Of a stretch of DNA of 64,000 nt, positions 52,354 through 62,600 are shown piece after piece. Under the pieces are notes generated by a model, which saw only the letters and a program-made list of their open reading frames with translations, was not told where the DNA came from and did not search any database. Both the position numbers and the translations under genes were made by a program. This DNA is from an uncultured Flavobacteriales bacterium (lineage in GTDB: Bacteria; Bacteroidota; Bacteroidia; Flavobacteriales; Flavobacteriaceae). The DNA lies in assembly GCA_913058295.1 (NCBI GenBank), contig CAJXRD010000003.1, positions 47,248 to 111,247 of the forward strand. Reading direction: 5' to 3'. Every line of letters starts with the position of its first letter. The stretch's first letter is position 1.

Positions 52354-53625
52354 TTAGTTAATCATATCAAAACCACAATAAGGGACTAAAACCTCTGGGA
52401 TTTTAATACCTTCTGGGGTTTGGTAATTTTCCAGAATACCAGCCAACACTCTTGGTAGTGCTAAAGCACTTCCGTTTAAAGTGTGTACTAATTTATTTTT
52501 TTTGTTATCGTCTTTATAACGTAACTTTAGTCTATTCGCTTGAAAAGTTTCAAAATTGGAAACGGATGAAATTTCTAACCAACGATCTTGTGCAGTTGAA
52601 AACACTTCGAAATCATGAGTAAGAGCAGCTGTGAATCCTAAATCTCCTCCACATAAACGAAGAATTCTATAAGGCAATTTAAGATCCCTTAAAATATCTT
52701 TTATATGCTCTACCATGCCCTCAAAAACTGGATAGCTATTATCTGGGTGTTCTATACGTACAATTTCAACTTTATCAAATTGATGCAGTCTATTTAATCC
52801 ACGAACATGTGCACCATAACTTCCTGCCTCTCTTCTAAAACAAGGAGTGTAAGCAGTACAAGTAATTGGCAATTCTGATTGCGCTAATAAATTACCTCGA
52901 AACATATTGGTTACAGGAACTTCTGCAGTTGGAATCAAATACAAATCATCAACTGTAGAATGATACATTTGTCCTTCTTTGTCTGGCAATTGTCCAGTAC
53001 CATAACCTGAAGCTTCGTTAACCATAAGTGGCACCTGGTATTCAGTATATCCAGCTTCTACATTTTTATCTAAAAAATATGCAATTAAAGCACGTTGTAA
53101 ACGAGCACCTTTTCCTTTATAAACCGGAAATCCAGCGCCTGTAATTTTTACACCTAATTCAAAATCGATGATGTCATACTTTTTTGCCAACTCCCAATGT
53201 GGGATCGCATTATCAGAAAGTGTAGGAATCTCCCCTTCACTAAAAATGGCTTCATTATCATTTTCATCCGTTCCTGCAGGAACCGATTCATGAGGAATAT
53301 TAGGAATGGTAAATAACAATTCCTGCAATCTGCTTGTGGCATTGTTTAAAGTTTCGGAAAGTTCTTTAGACAATTCTTTTAATTGTCCAGTCTTTTCTTT
53401 TAATAGATTGGCTTTTTGAGCCTCTCCATTTTTATATAAAATCCCTATTTCTTTGGAAAATGTATTGGATTGTGACAAGGTATCATCCAATTTTGTTTGC
53501 GTTGTCTTACGAGTTTCGTCTGCTTGTAACACCTCTTCAAATAGTTGTGTAGCATCAAATCCTCGCTTGGTAAGCGCTGTTATAAATTTTTCTTTGTTTT
53601 CGCGTATTTCGTTTACTTGTAACAT
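52354..53625 (-). CDS. serS: Seryl-tRNA synthetase
   Basis: This 423-aa class II enzyme has the N-terminal coiled coil (residues about 25-105), then motif 2 in CFRREAGSYGAHVRGLNRLHQFDKVEIV and motif 3 in NGSALALPRVLAGILENYQ. The length is normal. The sulfurtransferase gene begins 6 bp after its stop. Confidence 0.96.
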   Translation of the reverse strand: MLQVNEIRENKEKFITALTKRGFDATQLFEEVLQADETRKTTQTKLDDTLSQSNTFSKEIGILYKNGEAQKANLLKEKTGQLKELSKELSETLNNATSRLQELLFTIPNIPHESVPAGTDENDNEAIFSEGEIPTLSDNAIPHWELAKKYDIIDFELGVKITGAGFPVYKGKGARLQRALIAYFLDKNVEAGYTEYQVPLMVNEASGYGTGQLPDKEGQMYHSTVDDLYLIPTAEVPVTNMFRGNLLAQSELPITCTAYTPCFRREAGSYGAHVRGLNRLHQFDKVEIVRIEHPDNSYPVFEGMVEHIKDILRDLKLPYRILRLCGGDLGFTAALTHDFEVFSTAQDRWLEISSVSNFETFQANRLKLRYKDDNKKNKLVHTLNGSALALPRVLAGILENYQTPEGIKIPEVLVPYCGFDMIN

Positions 53626-53718
53626 TTTCCTAAAACTTTAAGCTTGCGAAGTTACACAGACCTATTAGGTTATCAAAACCTGATTGGTCTTATTTACGGT
53701 ATTAAAAAGAAGGAGGCT

Positions 53719-54228
53719 TTACCAATCTCCAGCATATTTAAGATCTTCTCCCGAATGGTATTTTAAATATTCAAACTTTAGGTTTAGTATTTGTCTCATA
53801 TGAAGATAATCATGAGCCAACCAATTAGATAAAAATAATTTTGCAGACATCGCACCTAATTTTGGATGTTGGTAGGAATTATCCCATTTTGGATCTTTTA
53901 ACTGTTGCAATCCTTGAATCGATTTTTTTCTTTCATTTAATAAAGTTTCCACTTTTGCATTATAATCTTTTTCTAAATATTTTCTTTCAATAACCCTACT
54001 AACAGGATCAAATGGGGGTAAAGTGCTTTCAGGGTTTTCCAAAACAGAATGCACTCTTGCTCTAAAATCTTCAATTTCTTCATCTACTAAATGGCATACA
54101 ATTTCAAGCAAAGACCATTTATTTTGACTTGGCTTCCATAGATATTCTTCTTCTGAACAATTTAAAAGCATGGCTTTAAAAACGTTATTATTTTGTTCTA
54201 ACTCTTGAATTATCTTAATGGTATTCAT
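53719..54228 (-). CDS. DinB-family protein
   Basis: This 169-aa four-helix-bundle protein has the DinB pattern WSLLEIVCHLVDEEIEDFRAR and WLAHDYLHMRQI, with three His placed as in metal-binding DinB/YfiT proteins. It is probably a thiol- or metal-dependent transferase of unknown substrate. It overlaps the HTTM gene by 4 bp (ATGA). Confidence 0.85.
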   Translation of the reverse strand: MNTIKIIQELEQNNNVFKAMLLNCSEEEYLWKPSQNKWSLLEIVCHLVDEEIEDFRARVHSVLENPESTLPPFDPVSRVIERKYLEKDYNAKVETLLNERKKSIQGLQQLKDPKWDNSYQHPKLGAMSAKLFLSNWLAHDYLHMRQILNLKFEYLKYHSGEDLKYAGDW

Positions 54229-55559
54229 CGTTTTTCTTTTTTATGATAATCTTCTGGCGAAGGCAATAACCAATCTGTATGTTTAAAAGGATTCCATTTT
54301 TGTGAAGAAATATCTACTTCGGGATTTGTAAATGGAAAAAAGGGACCACCATTAATACTGACCTTAGAATTCATAAAAACCGCAACATCATTTCCTTTTT
54401 CTTTTTCTAAATTTTTTATTTTTTGTGCCAATTGCCAAAGTAAATCTGGTTTAGATTTAACCACCCGTCGTTGTTTTTTAGATACTATTTTGCCATAATC
54501 ATAGACTTTAATTTCTCCTGTTTCTAAGTCTTTTACACGAACCGTTAAAGTTCCGCTTTTCGACCTTAACATCATTCGCCAACTTAGGCGATGTCCTTCT
54601 TCAGTCCAAAGAACATCATCTTGGATGACCCAGTGTCGAAGAGGAAGTCCTATTTGAAATATAAAATAAACAGACAATATACCAATCAGTATATTATTGT
54701 GTTTAGGAATGATAATTTCATTATTTGTATAGATTTTTTTCTTAGGTAGAAATCGTTTTTGAAGGGTTTCAGAACTAAAGAAAAACAAAGCAAAGGCAAT
54801 AGACATATATGGAAATATCCCTATTTGAAAAACAATAGAATTAAATAAATGAAAGAATAGGGATAGGTAAAAACCTAATAACCTAGTTCTTTTCCAGAAT
54901 AACATGGGTATGATTAATAAATCGAATAGGATTCCAAAATAGGCTATTGCATAATGAACCCAAGGCTCTTGTAATAATCCTCCAATGAGCCAATACCCTT
55001 TTTTAGATTTCATAAATAACCCAGGAGCAGTACCATTTAGCCAATCGGGATACCATTTGGCTACAGATCCATAAATAAATACAATAGCGACCTGCAGAAT
55101 TACCATCCATTTGCACCATTGTGGCATTGCAGATGATTTAAAAGAAGGTTTGAATTTTGCATCTAAAGAGAAATCTTTATTCGCTGGCAATAATGCCATC
55201 AACCAACATAAAAGCATCATTAAATAATAATGATTATTGTAAGAGGTTTTTTGCATAAAATATACAGAAGTCCACATCAAGGCATAGAAAAACATCGCAT
55301 AGCGATATTTATAACCCAACATTACCATAAGCCCAAAGACACCCATGAGAACAAAGTAGAAATACATACCAGTTCCTATAAATACTTGTAAAAAATCGAA
55401 GCCTATAAAATTAAATGTAAACTCGGGCTCTACTAAAACACGACGAACCCAGCCGGTTGCAATTGCTCCAAAAGCCTCTAATGTTATTAATAATCCGAAT
55501 ACCGCTCTAAAAAGAACAAGACCTGTATTATCAACTTGTTTAAAGAAGCGATTTTTCAT
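54225..55559 (-). CDS. HTTM-domain membrane protein (vitamin K-dependent carboxylase-like)
   Basis: This 444-aa protein has several N-terminal membrane segments (to about residue 270) with the HTTM-type motifs LVLFRAVFGLLITLEAFG, YNNHYYLMMLLCWLMALLPANKDFSLD and FFHLFNSIVFQIGIFPYMSIAFALFFF, then a soluble C-terminal part. HTTM proteins are relatives of vitamin K-dependent gamma-carboxylase. The substrate is unknown. It lies between ribF and the DinB gene in one minus-strand run. Confidence 0.82.
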   Translation of the reverse strand: MKNRFFKQVDNTGLVLFRAVFGLLITLEAFGAIATGWVRRVLVEPEFTFNFIGFDFLQVFIGTGMYFYFVLMGVFGLMVMLGYKYRYAMFFYALMWTSVYFMQKTSYNNHYYLMMLLCWLMALLPANKDFSLDAKFKPSFKSSAMPQWCKWMVILQVAIVFIYGSVAKWYPDWLNGTAPGLFMKSKKGYWLIGGLLQEPWVHYAIAYFGILFDLLIIPMLFWKRTRLLGFYLSLFFHLFNSIVFQIGIFPYMSIAFALFFFSSETLQKRFLPKKKIYTNNEIIIPKHNNILIGILSVYFIFQIGLPLRHWVIQDDVLWTEEGHRLSWRMMLRSKSGTLTVRVKDLETGEIKVYDYGKIVSKKQRRVVKSKPDLLWQLAQKIKNLEKEKGNDVAVFMNSKVSINGGPFFPFTNPEVDISSQKWNPFKHTDWLLPSPEDYHKKEKR

Positions 55560-55560
55560 T

Positions 55561-56484
55561 TTATTCTATATAGTTTCTTGCAAATATTTCATCTTCTCGA
55601 ATTGCATTTTTTAATTCTTCTACGGAATTAAACTTTTTCTCATCCCTAATTCTAGAGAGGAACTCAATTTGGATATGTTGATGGTATAAATCTTTATTAT
55701 TATCTAGAAAGTAGGTTTCTATGGTTTTTACGGTTCCGCCAACTGTTGGATTTGTGCCAATATTTGTCATTCCGAATACCTTCTTCCCAGAAATTTCTGA
55801 TTGTACAATATACACTCCTTCTTTTGGAATGAGTTTGTATTCTTCTTCTATTTGTAAATTCGCAGTTGGGAAGTCTAAGGTTTTACCTATACCACGACCT
55901 TTTACAATAGTGCCCGAAAGCATAAATGGATAGCCTAAATATTTATTTGTGGTTTCAATATCACCCTCTTTAATGGCGGCTCTTATCTTCGTAGAACTTA
56001 TAGAAACATCTTCTAATTGTTGAGCGCTTATTTCTATGACTTCAAAATCATAGGTTTTTCCAAATTCTTTTAGATCTTCTATGGTAGCATTTCTATTTCT
56101 ACCAAAACGATGATCATAACCTATAATTATTTTTTTTAAGTGTAATTTATTTACTAAAATATCTCTTACAAATTCAAGAGCTGTCAATCGAGAAAACTCT
56201 TTAGAGAATGGGTGGACAATTAATTGATCCAATCCTGTTTTCTCTAATAATTTTTTTCGTTCCTCTATGGTATTGATCAATTTAATATCTGCATCTTTTT
56301 GCAAAACCATTCTAGGGTGCGGAAAAAAAGTGAGTACTACAGATTCTAAATTATCCTTTTGGGCAGTTTTCTTTAAACGATCTAAGATTGCTAAATGACC
56401 AATATGTACTCCATCAAAAGTGCCAATAGTTACCACGCTAGGGCGGGTGTTATTATAGGAAGATACTGAGGAGAACTCGTTCAT
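55561..56484 (-). CDS. ribF: Bifunctional riboflavin kinase/FAD synthetase RibF
   Basis: This 307-aa enzyme converts riboflavin to FMN and FAD. The N-terminal nucleotidyltransferase is seen in VTIGTFDGVHIGHLAILDRL and IIGYDHRFGRNRNATIEDL. The kinase domain is seen in GTIVKGRGIGKTLDFPTANLQ and GVYIV...GMTNIGTNPTVGG...ETYFLD. It starts 1 bp after the pth stop. Confidence 0.95.
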   Translation of the reverse strand: MNEFSSVSSYNNTRPSVVTIGTFDGVHIGHLAILDRLKKTAQKDNLESVVLTFFPHPRMVLQKDADIKLINTIEERKKLLEKTGLDQLIVHPFSKEFSRLTALEFVRDILVNKLHLKKIIIGYDHRFGRNRNATIEDLKEFGKTYDFEVIEISAQQLEDVSISSTKIRAAIKEGDIETTNKYLGYPFMLSGTIVKGRGIGKTLDFPTANLQIEEEYKLIPKEGVYIVQSEISGKKVFGMTNIGTNPTVGGTVKTIETYFLDNNKDLYHQHIQIEFLSRIRDEKKFNSVEELKNAIREDEIFARNYIE

Positions 56485-56485
56485 A

Positions 56486-57118
56486 TTATTTTCCGTTAAA
56501 TGTATTCATTGTATTGGTTATTCCTGCCAAACCGAAAGATTTAATAGCTTCAGTTGCTTTTAATAATCGTTCCGAAAGTTGTTTTTCTTCTTCTTCAATC
56601 CATTCCCCAAGAACATAATCAATTTGTTTGCCTTGAGAAAAAGTGTCGCTAATTCCAAACCTGAAACGGTTGTATTTCGTAGTATTTAATATATTTTGGA
56701 TGTCCTTAAGACCATTATGTCCACCATCACTACCTTTAGTTTTAACTCTAAAAGTTCCGAAGGGAAGATTTAAATCGTCTGTAACTATGAATAAGTTCTC
56801 TAGAGGAATCTTTTCTTTTTCAAGCCAATATCTTACTGCCTTCCCACTAAGATTCATATAAGTGCTAGGCTTTAACAATAGAAAGGTTCTCCCTTTTAAT
56901 TTATAGGTAGTTATATCCCCAAGCTTTGCACTTTCAAAAATAAGAGATTCTTTTTCTGCTAAAAAATCAAGAATTTTAAAGCCTATATTATGCCTTGTAT
57001 TTTCATATTTAGGGCCAATATTTCCTAATCCTACTATAAGAAATTTTTTCATGGGGTCGCCTTCAGTTAATAATCTGTTGGAAGTATTTGTAAAAAGTTT
57101 TCTTAATAATGAAAACAT
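56486..57118 (-). CDS. pth: Peptidyl-tRNA hydrolase
   Basis: The enzyme core begins at [25 protein letters not shown], with the catalytic His and Asn in NTRHNIGF and the signature [27 protein letters not shown]. It recycles peptidyl-tRNAs. The ORF-track start adds 22 residues ([15 protein letters not shown]...). Related flavobacterial proteins often have a short basic N-terminal extension, so I keep it, but a start at 57052 is possible. Confidence 0.94.
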   Translation of the reverse strand: MFSLLRKLFTNTSNRLLTEGDPMKKFLIVGLGNIGPKYENTRHNIGFKILDFLAEKESLIFESAKLGDITTYKLKGRTFLLLKPSTYMNLSGKAVRYWLEKEKIPLENLFIVTDDLNLPFGTFRVKTKGSDGGHNGLKDIQNILNTTKYNRFRFGISDTFSQGKQIDYVLGEWIEEEEKQLSERLLKATEAIKSFGLAGITNTMNTFNGK

Positions 57119-57143
57119 AGGGTTTTAAATCTTCCGTAAAAAT

Positions 57144-57178
57144 AAAAAAAAGACTGTCGATAAGGACAGTCTTTTTTT
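57144..57178 (-). terminator. Terminator after rplY
   Basis: AAAAAAAGACTGTC and GACAGTCTTTTTTT form a stem of about 14 bp with a 6-nt loop. It ends the rplY transcript, 25 bp after the stop, before pth on the minus strand. Confidence 0.85.
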
Positions 57179-57202
57179 AAAAGTATAATATTTTTTTTAC
57201 TA

Positions 57203-57847
57203 TTAAGCTTCCGCTGGAGCCTCAGCACCTTCTTCACCTTCTGCAGCACCTTCTTCACCTTCTGCACCTTCTTCTTCTTCTTCTACTTCATCTTCAACAG
57301 CAACACGAGAAGTTCTAACTTGACAAACTACTCTTTTTGCTTCTTGTAAAATAGTATAATTCTCACCACTTAAATCGGCAACAGTCATAATCGCACCAAT
57401 TTTCATTTCAGAAATATCAGCATTTAAAAAATCAGGAAGATTTTTAGGTAATGCTTTCACACGTAAAGAACGATTTACGATACGTAAAGTTCCACCATTA
57501 CGAACTCCTGGAGAACTTCCAGTAATACGAACAGGAATCTCCATACTTACTTCTTTATCATCAAAAATTTGATAAAAATCGATGTGTAGAATATTATCTG
57601 TTACAGGGTGAAATTGTATGTCTTGAAGAATAGCTTCTATTTTATTGCCATCTTCTAATGCAATTACTACTGTGTGTACATCTGGAGTGTAAACTAAATG
57701 TTGAAATGCTTTTGACTCTGCTGAAAAATGTATAGCCTTTTCTCCTCCGTATACTACGCAAGGAACCTGACCAGCATTACGTAAGGCTTTTGTTGCTTTC
57801 TTGCCTACGATTTCTCTTTGAGATCCGTTGATTGTAATTGATTTCAT
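57203..57847 (-). CDS. rplY: Ribosomal protein bL25 (general stress protein Ctc type)
   Basis: This 214-aa protein has the bL25 domain ([33 protein letters not shown]) and the C-terminal TL5-type domain ([37 protein letters not shown]). It ends in an acidic Glu/Ala-rich tail ([21 protein letters not shown]...) coded by a simple repeat, as often in Bacteroidota. It binds 5S rRNA. Confidence 0.95.
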   Translation of the reverse strand: MKSITINGSQREIVGKKATKALRNAGQVPCVVYGGEKAIHFSAESKAFQHLVYTPDVHTVVIALEDGNKIEAILQDIQFHPVTDNILHIDFYQIFDDKEVSMEIPVRITGSSPGVRNGGTLRIVNRSLRVKALPKNLPDFLNADISEMKIGAIMTVADLSGENYTILQEAKRVVCQVRTSRVAVEDEVEEEEEGAEGEEGAAEGEEGAEAPAEA

Positions 57848-57983
57848 TTTATTTGTTTTTTTATTAAAAAATTATCAAGCTTACCTTAATTAATAAGCGG
57901 GTGCAAAGATGCGGCTTTTTCTGAATAGGAAAAAGAAAATAAGAGTCTTTTTTAATGAGGTGTTCTTGCTGAAATTCTGAGAG

Positions 57984-58925
57984 TTACATCAAAAATTTAG
58001 AGCTGATAGATTTATTAGAATTTACACTCTGCATCACATCAGCAAAAAATTTGGCACAACTTAATACTTTTACTTTTGAACATTCTCTTTTTGGAGGGAT
58101 AGAATCGGTTACAATTAGCTCTTCTAATTTTGAGTTTTCAATCTTTTCATAAGCATCTCCAGAGAGAATAGCATGAGTACAAATAGCTCTAACACTTAAA
58201 GCTCCACGCTCAATCATTAAGTCGGCTGCCTTGGTAAGTGTACCGGCAGTATCCACCATATCATCTACCAAAATAACGTTTTTGCCTTCTACATTTCCTA
58301 TGAGTTCCATATGGGAAATGATATTTGCTTTTTCACGCTGTTTGTAGCAAATTACTACATCGCTACCTAAAAACTTTGAATAGGCATATGCACGTTTAGA
58401 TCCTCCCATATCTGGAGAAGCAATGGTTAAGTTATCTAATTTTAAGGATCTTGCATAAGGCAAGAATATAGTAGAGGCAAAAAGATGATCTACTGGTTTT
58501 TCAAAAAACCCTTGTATTTGATCTGCATGCAAATCCATAGTTATAATACGAGTAGCTCCTGCAGTTTCAAGCATTTTAGCAACTAATTTTGCTGCAATAG
58601 GGACTCGAGGTTTGTCTTTTCTATCTTGTCTAGCCCAACCAAAATATGGTAAAACGGCTGCGATATGTTTTGCAGAAGAACGCTTGGCAGCATCCAGCAT
58701 TAATAACATTTCCATTAAATTGTCACTATTAGGATGTGTAGAGCCTACAATAAAAACACGGCTACCTCTAATAGATTCCTCAAAGGAAGGTTGAAACTCA
58801 CCATCACTATAGGTGGAGGTGATTACGTTTCCTAATGGAATTCCGTATTCTTTGGCAATTTTTTCTGCTAATTCTTGACTTTGCTTGCAGGCAAAGATTT
58901 TAGATGGAGGAGTTGGTGTAGACAT
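57984..58925 (-). CDS. prs: Ribose-phosphate pyrophosphokinase
   Basis: I chose the ATG at 58925 (MSTPTPPSKIFACKQSQELAEKIA); the ORF-track start includes 16 residues of leader. This 313-aa enzyme makes PRPP. Signatures are YFGWARQDRKDKPRVPIAAKL, TMDLHADQIQGFF and NVILVDDMVDTAGTLTKAA, the PRPP loop. A -7 box TACTTTTG (58953-58960) lies 27 bp upstream. prs and rplY are adjacent, as in other Bacteroidota. Confidence 0.96.
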   Translation of the reverse strand: MSTPTPPSKIFACKQSQELAEKIAKEYGIPLGNVITSTYSDGEFQPSFEESIRGSRVFIVGSTHPNSDNLMEMLLMLDAAKRSSAKHIAAVLPYFGWARQDRKDKPRVPIAAKLVAKMLETAGATRIITMDLHADQIQGFFEKPVDHLFASTIFLPYARSLKLDNLTIASPDMGGSKRAYAYSKFLGSDVVICYKQREKANIISHMELIGNVEGKNVILVDDMVDTAGTLTKAADLMIERGALSVRAICTHAILSGDAYEKIENSKLEELIVTDSIPPKRECSKVKVLSCAKFFADVMQSVNSNKSISSKFLM

Positions 58926-58952
58926 TTTTAGCTTGTGTTGTTGTTGTTGCGG

Positions 58953-58960
58953 CAAAAGTA
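58953..58960 (-). promoter_or_regulatory. -7 box of prs promoter
   Basis: TACTTTTG on the minus strand fits TAnnTTTG and lies 27 bp upstream of the prs ATG. Confidence 0.5.
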
Positions 58961-59026
58961 AAATTAATAACAACTGTTAACCAAAAAATGAAGCTATTAA
59001 TTATCATAACTTATTATTTTAATGCT

Positions 59027-59034
59027 TATTTTTG
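59027..59034 (+). promoter_or_regulatory. -7 box of the tRNA-Leu promoter
   Basis: TATTTTTG fits TAnnTTTG and lies 10 bp before the first base of the mature tRNA. Confidence 0.6.
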
Positions 59035-59044
59035 CGCTCTACTT

Positions 59045-59126
59045 GCTCAAGTGGTGGAATTGGTAGACACGCTGGATTCAAAATCCAGTGCTTCACGGCG
59101 TGCGGGTTCGATTCCCGCCTTGAGTA
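59045..59126 (+). tRNA. tRNA-Leu (anticodon CAA)
   Basis: An 82-nt cloverleaf can be drawn. The acceptor stem GCTCAAG pairs with CTTGAGT with one G-U at the end. The anticodon stem is CTGGA/TCCAG with loop TTCAAAA, giving CAA, which reads UUG. There is a long variable arm and the T arm GCGGG-TTCGATT-CCCGC. The long variable arm and the TGGTAGACACGC D-arm region fit leucine. CCA is not encoded. A promoter precedes it and a hairpin terminator follows. Confidence 0.95.
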
Positions 59127-59129
59127 CAT

Positions 59130-59165
59130 AAAAAACCTTAACATTTTAAAATGTTGAGGTTTTTT
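59130..59165. terminator. Bidirectional terminator after tRNA-Leu
   Basis: AAAAAACCTTAACATTTT and AAAATGTTGAGGTTTTTT pair over 18 positions with one G-T. It ends the tRNA transcript and could also end the small ORF facing it on the minus strand. Confidence 0.85.
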
Positions 59166-59172
59166 TTGCTAT

Positions 59173-59268
59173 TTATTTTTTCAATTTTCTTTTTGCTATA
59201 TATATTAATCCAAGCAATACGATTATAAATAGTAAAACAAAAAAAATACCTAGGGTGTTGTCATTCAT
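59173..59268 (-). CDS. 31-aa small membrane protein
   Basis: This ORF is too short for the ORF track. It reads MNDNTLGIFFVLLFIIVLLG...IAKRKLKK: a polar N-terminus, one hydrophobic segment of about 18 residues and a basic KRKLKK tail, which fits a single-pass protein with its C-terminus in the cytoplasm. It ends 8 bp before a bidirectional terminator. I do not recognise a family, and coding is inferred only from this organised composition. Confidence 0.5.
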   Translation of the reverse strand: MNDNTLGIFFVLLFIIVLLGLIYIAKRKLKK

Positions 59269-59572
59269 AATCTTTGATTTTAAATTAATTATACAGCAAA
59301 AATAATTCTGTATGTTCATTTTAGATATGACAGACTATGTCAGGAATAGTTAAAATAATCACAACAAAAAAGCTATTACATTTCTGCAATAGCTTTTTAG
59401 TTAGTTAATTGTTGTATGTAGTTAGATGTTTATTATAAATCCCCAAGTATAATAAGATATCTTCATTAACAAAAAAAAGATTACAACATACCCAATTAAA
59501 ACTCTTAGTTCATCAAAATTAAATTAATTAATAAAGCTTTGCAATACTCAATTTGAGTAAATCGATGCTCAT
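59269..59572. other. 304-bp intergenic region, possible small RNA
   Basis: I find no ORF above about 15 codons. It contains a terminator-like hairpin at 59367-59398 that neither neighbouring gene obviously needs. This leaves room for a small RNA transcribed leftward or rightward. No family is recognised. Confidence 0.4.
59367..59398. terminator. Orphan terminator-like hairpin
   Basis: AAAAAGCTATT and AATAGCTTTTT form an 11-bp perfect stem with a 10-nt loop and A/T tails on both sides. It is about 100 bp upstream of the 31-aa ORF start and is not needed by any annotated gene. Confidence 0.6.
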
Positions 59573-59608
59573 AAAAAACCCCAACATTTTAAAATGTTGG
59601 GGTTTTTT
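59573..59608. terminator. Terminator of the large T9SS nuclease-like gene
   Basis: AAAAAACCCCAACATTTTAAAATGTTGGGGTTTTTT is a perfect palindrome with 18-bp arms and no spacer. It lies 22 bp after the stop of the large minus-strand gene. Its core AACATTTTAAAATGTT is identical to that of the tRNA-Leu terminator. Confidence 0.85.
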
Positions 59609-59630
59609 AGTTTGATACAGTTTTAACTAT

Positions 59631-62600
59631 TTATTTCTTTATAAGTTGTTTCATAGCATATCCATTTTTACCTTTAATTACAACCATGTAGATGGCACCA
59701 GCTAAACGAGATACATCAATAGTTACTTCGGTTCCCATATTGCTTAAATCCATCGTTTGAATTAACATTCCTTTTATATTGTATATCTCTACGGTATTTA
59801 AATTAAGTACTTGTGGATTATTTAGTATCACATAATCATTTGCTGGATTAGGATACATTACGATGCTTTCAAGGTTTAGGTCATTATCGCCAATACCAAG
59901 AATTGTTTCAATAGTAAGTTCAAAAGTACAAGTGCTAAAATTACTAGCCTCATCCTTAGCATCAATGGTTATGGTATAAACACCTTCAGTAAGTAATGTT
60001 CCAGCTTCTGGAACCTGTGTGATATAAAGCATTTCAGATTCAGTACAATTATCTGTTGCACTCGCTTCTCCATTTGTAAAGAAATCTGGAACTTCCCAGA
60101 ATGTCTCACCATTTTCCAAGAAATGTATTTGATCTTCTGGACAATTTAGCTCAGGAGCCTCCGTATCTAAAACAGTAATAGTAGCAGGGCATGTTAAGAC
60201 ATTACCATTACCATCATCGCTTGTCCAAGACACTATTGTTTCACCAACTAAAAACTTCTCACCATCAAGCGTAGATGTTCCATTAATGTCATTGATTACC
60301 GTCAAACCTGTACAGTTGTCTGTTGCTATTGAATCAAATTCATCTCCAACGATAACATAATAACATTGACCAGGGAAATTCCCTGCAACAATATCTTCAG
60401 GACAAGTTAAAACAGGTTCTTCATTGTCATTCACAGTAACATCGAAAGTACATACATTGGTATTCCCAGAAGCATCTGTTGAAGTAACAGTTACCGTTGT
60501 AGTTCCTAATGAGAATACACTACCAGAAGCAGGTACACTAATAGAGGTTGCTCCAGCACAGTTATCAGTTGCGGAAGTTGTAAAGGTTACTAAAGCATCA
60601 CATTGTCCAGGATCATTACTTACTGTAATGTCTGCAGGACAAACACTTACTGGATCTTCGTCGTCATTAACTGTAATCGTAAAAGAACAAATTGACGAAT
60701 TCCCCGCAAGATCTGTTGCTGTAAACTGAATTGTAGATATTCCTAAAGGGAATATATCATCCGGATCTGGTCCACCAGTTTGAGTAATTATATCCAAATC
60801 TCCATCAGGATCTGTTGCAGTTGCAGAAATAAAGAAAACCTGTGCGCCACAAACTCCCGTATCGTTAGACACTACAATTGTGTCGGGACAAGCAATAATA
60901 GGAGCTACGCCCATGTTAATTCCTACTATTAATGGGTCGTGATCGGATGCTCTAAATGAATTTGCTTCAAATATTGGTAAGGCATTCGATTTACGAGCAA
61001 ACGATGGTTCACCTGGATCCTGAATACCATCATTATAATCAAATACATTAGCTTCATCAGCATTAATATGCCAAGCAGCAGCATCTGTAATTTGTGTCAT
61101 AAGACTTTGGCTAGCTAAAGCATAGTCTAAATATCCTAATTGTCCATCAAAAACATAACTATATGCATCATCTCCTAAATAGGCATCAAGAAGATCCACA
61201 AAATCATCGGAAGTTCCATCGGTATTATCCGCACCTAATTTAAGTGCGTCAATTGGAGTTTCATTACGATAAGAGTTAAGATCCCCAATGATCATAAAAT
61301 CTGGATCTAAACTATTTGTTGGGTCTGTAGCTAACCAATTCACAAGAGCAATAGCTGCATTGGTTCTAGTAATGTTACAATTTCCAGCACCATCACCTAA
61401 ATCAGGATCACCAATACTGGCGCAAGAAGAACCTTTAGATTTTAAATGATTAACAGCAACAGTTAATTTTCCACCATTACTAATTTGAGTAAATGTTTGT
61501 GCTAAAACAGGACGATTTTTAGTATCGTCAAAAAGTGGATCTACTGAGCTATCTAAAATAGCAAAGGCACCTTCTTCAGAAACGGTCGCTGTATTATAAA
61601 TAAAAGCTGTAGTGATAGCATCTGTACCTATCATTCCTGTATCTACAGCAGCATAGGTAATACCACAAAGAGTATTAATTCCATTAAGCCCGTTTAATAA
61701 ATCATCCAAAGCTACCATCCCATTGTTTTCTATTTCAATAAGCCCTACTATATCAGCGTTCATATTACAAATAGCGGCTGCAATTTTCACTCTCTGACGG
61801 TCAAGCTCGGCAGCTGAATCTGCACCTCTTTCCCCAAATGTGGTGAAAAAGTTTAATACATTAAAACTTGCAACTTTGAAAGTTCCGCCAACATCTGGTG
61901 GTAAAACTGAACGGGCATTGGTAGGGGTGAAGTCGTATGTAAAAGCCTCTTCCACCGGTCTAATTCTCCAAGCATCGGTACCAGATTGCCCTGAAAAGGA
62001 CCAGTGCATAATACCTTGTAAATTGCTTATTTGATCTCCACCTCTAATGAAATTTGTATTGCTTGCTCCTGGACGTGGCCAGAAATAAGGCTCATCAGGA
62101 CCAAATGAAATGGCATCTGATTGTATGTTGTTGTCATCATCTAAAATAATTCGAGATTGATCTAATTGGCTTATATACGTATTATAATTAGCCACATCTG
62201 GTTCATCCGAATCCGTAAACTGTCTTATTCTATTATTAGCCGAAAGCACCAATTGTCCATAACGTGCTAATTCAAAATATTCACTTACTACTAGGTCTGT
62301 GGTAATATTAACCAACATTCCCTCTGTGCTTTCGAAAGTTCCTTCTGCTTCGGTACTTGACCCAGCAGGAAGTACTATAGAAGCTGAAGTTGGTAATACA
62401 TTTCCAGAACTATTTACAATTATATCACCACTAGGAGCAGTCACGTCTATTTGTGTCATTCCGAAGAAATCTACAGCAAGACCAGTTACAGTAACGGCAT
62501 CACCTACAGTAACACTAGTACCACAACTATCACAATACACAAAAATGCCTTCTGAAGTTGCAGCGTCGCCATCTGCATCTACATCCTCCTCTTGAATAAA

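Noticed and set aside
57203-57290. Simple repeat in the rplY tail as a CRISPR or mobile repeat
   Set aside because: It is an in-frame acidic Glu/Ala tail common in bL25 of Bacteroidota.
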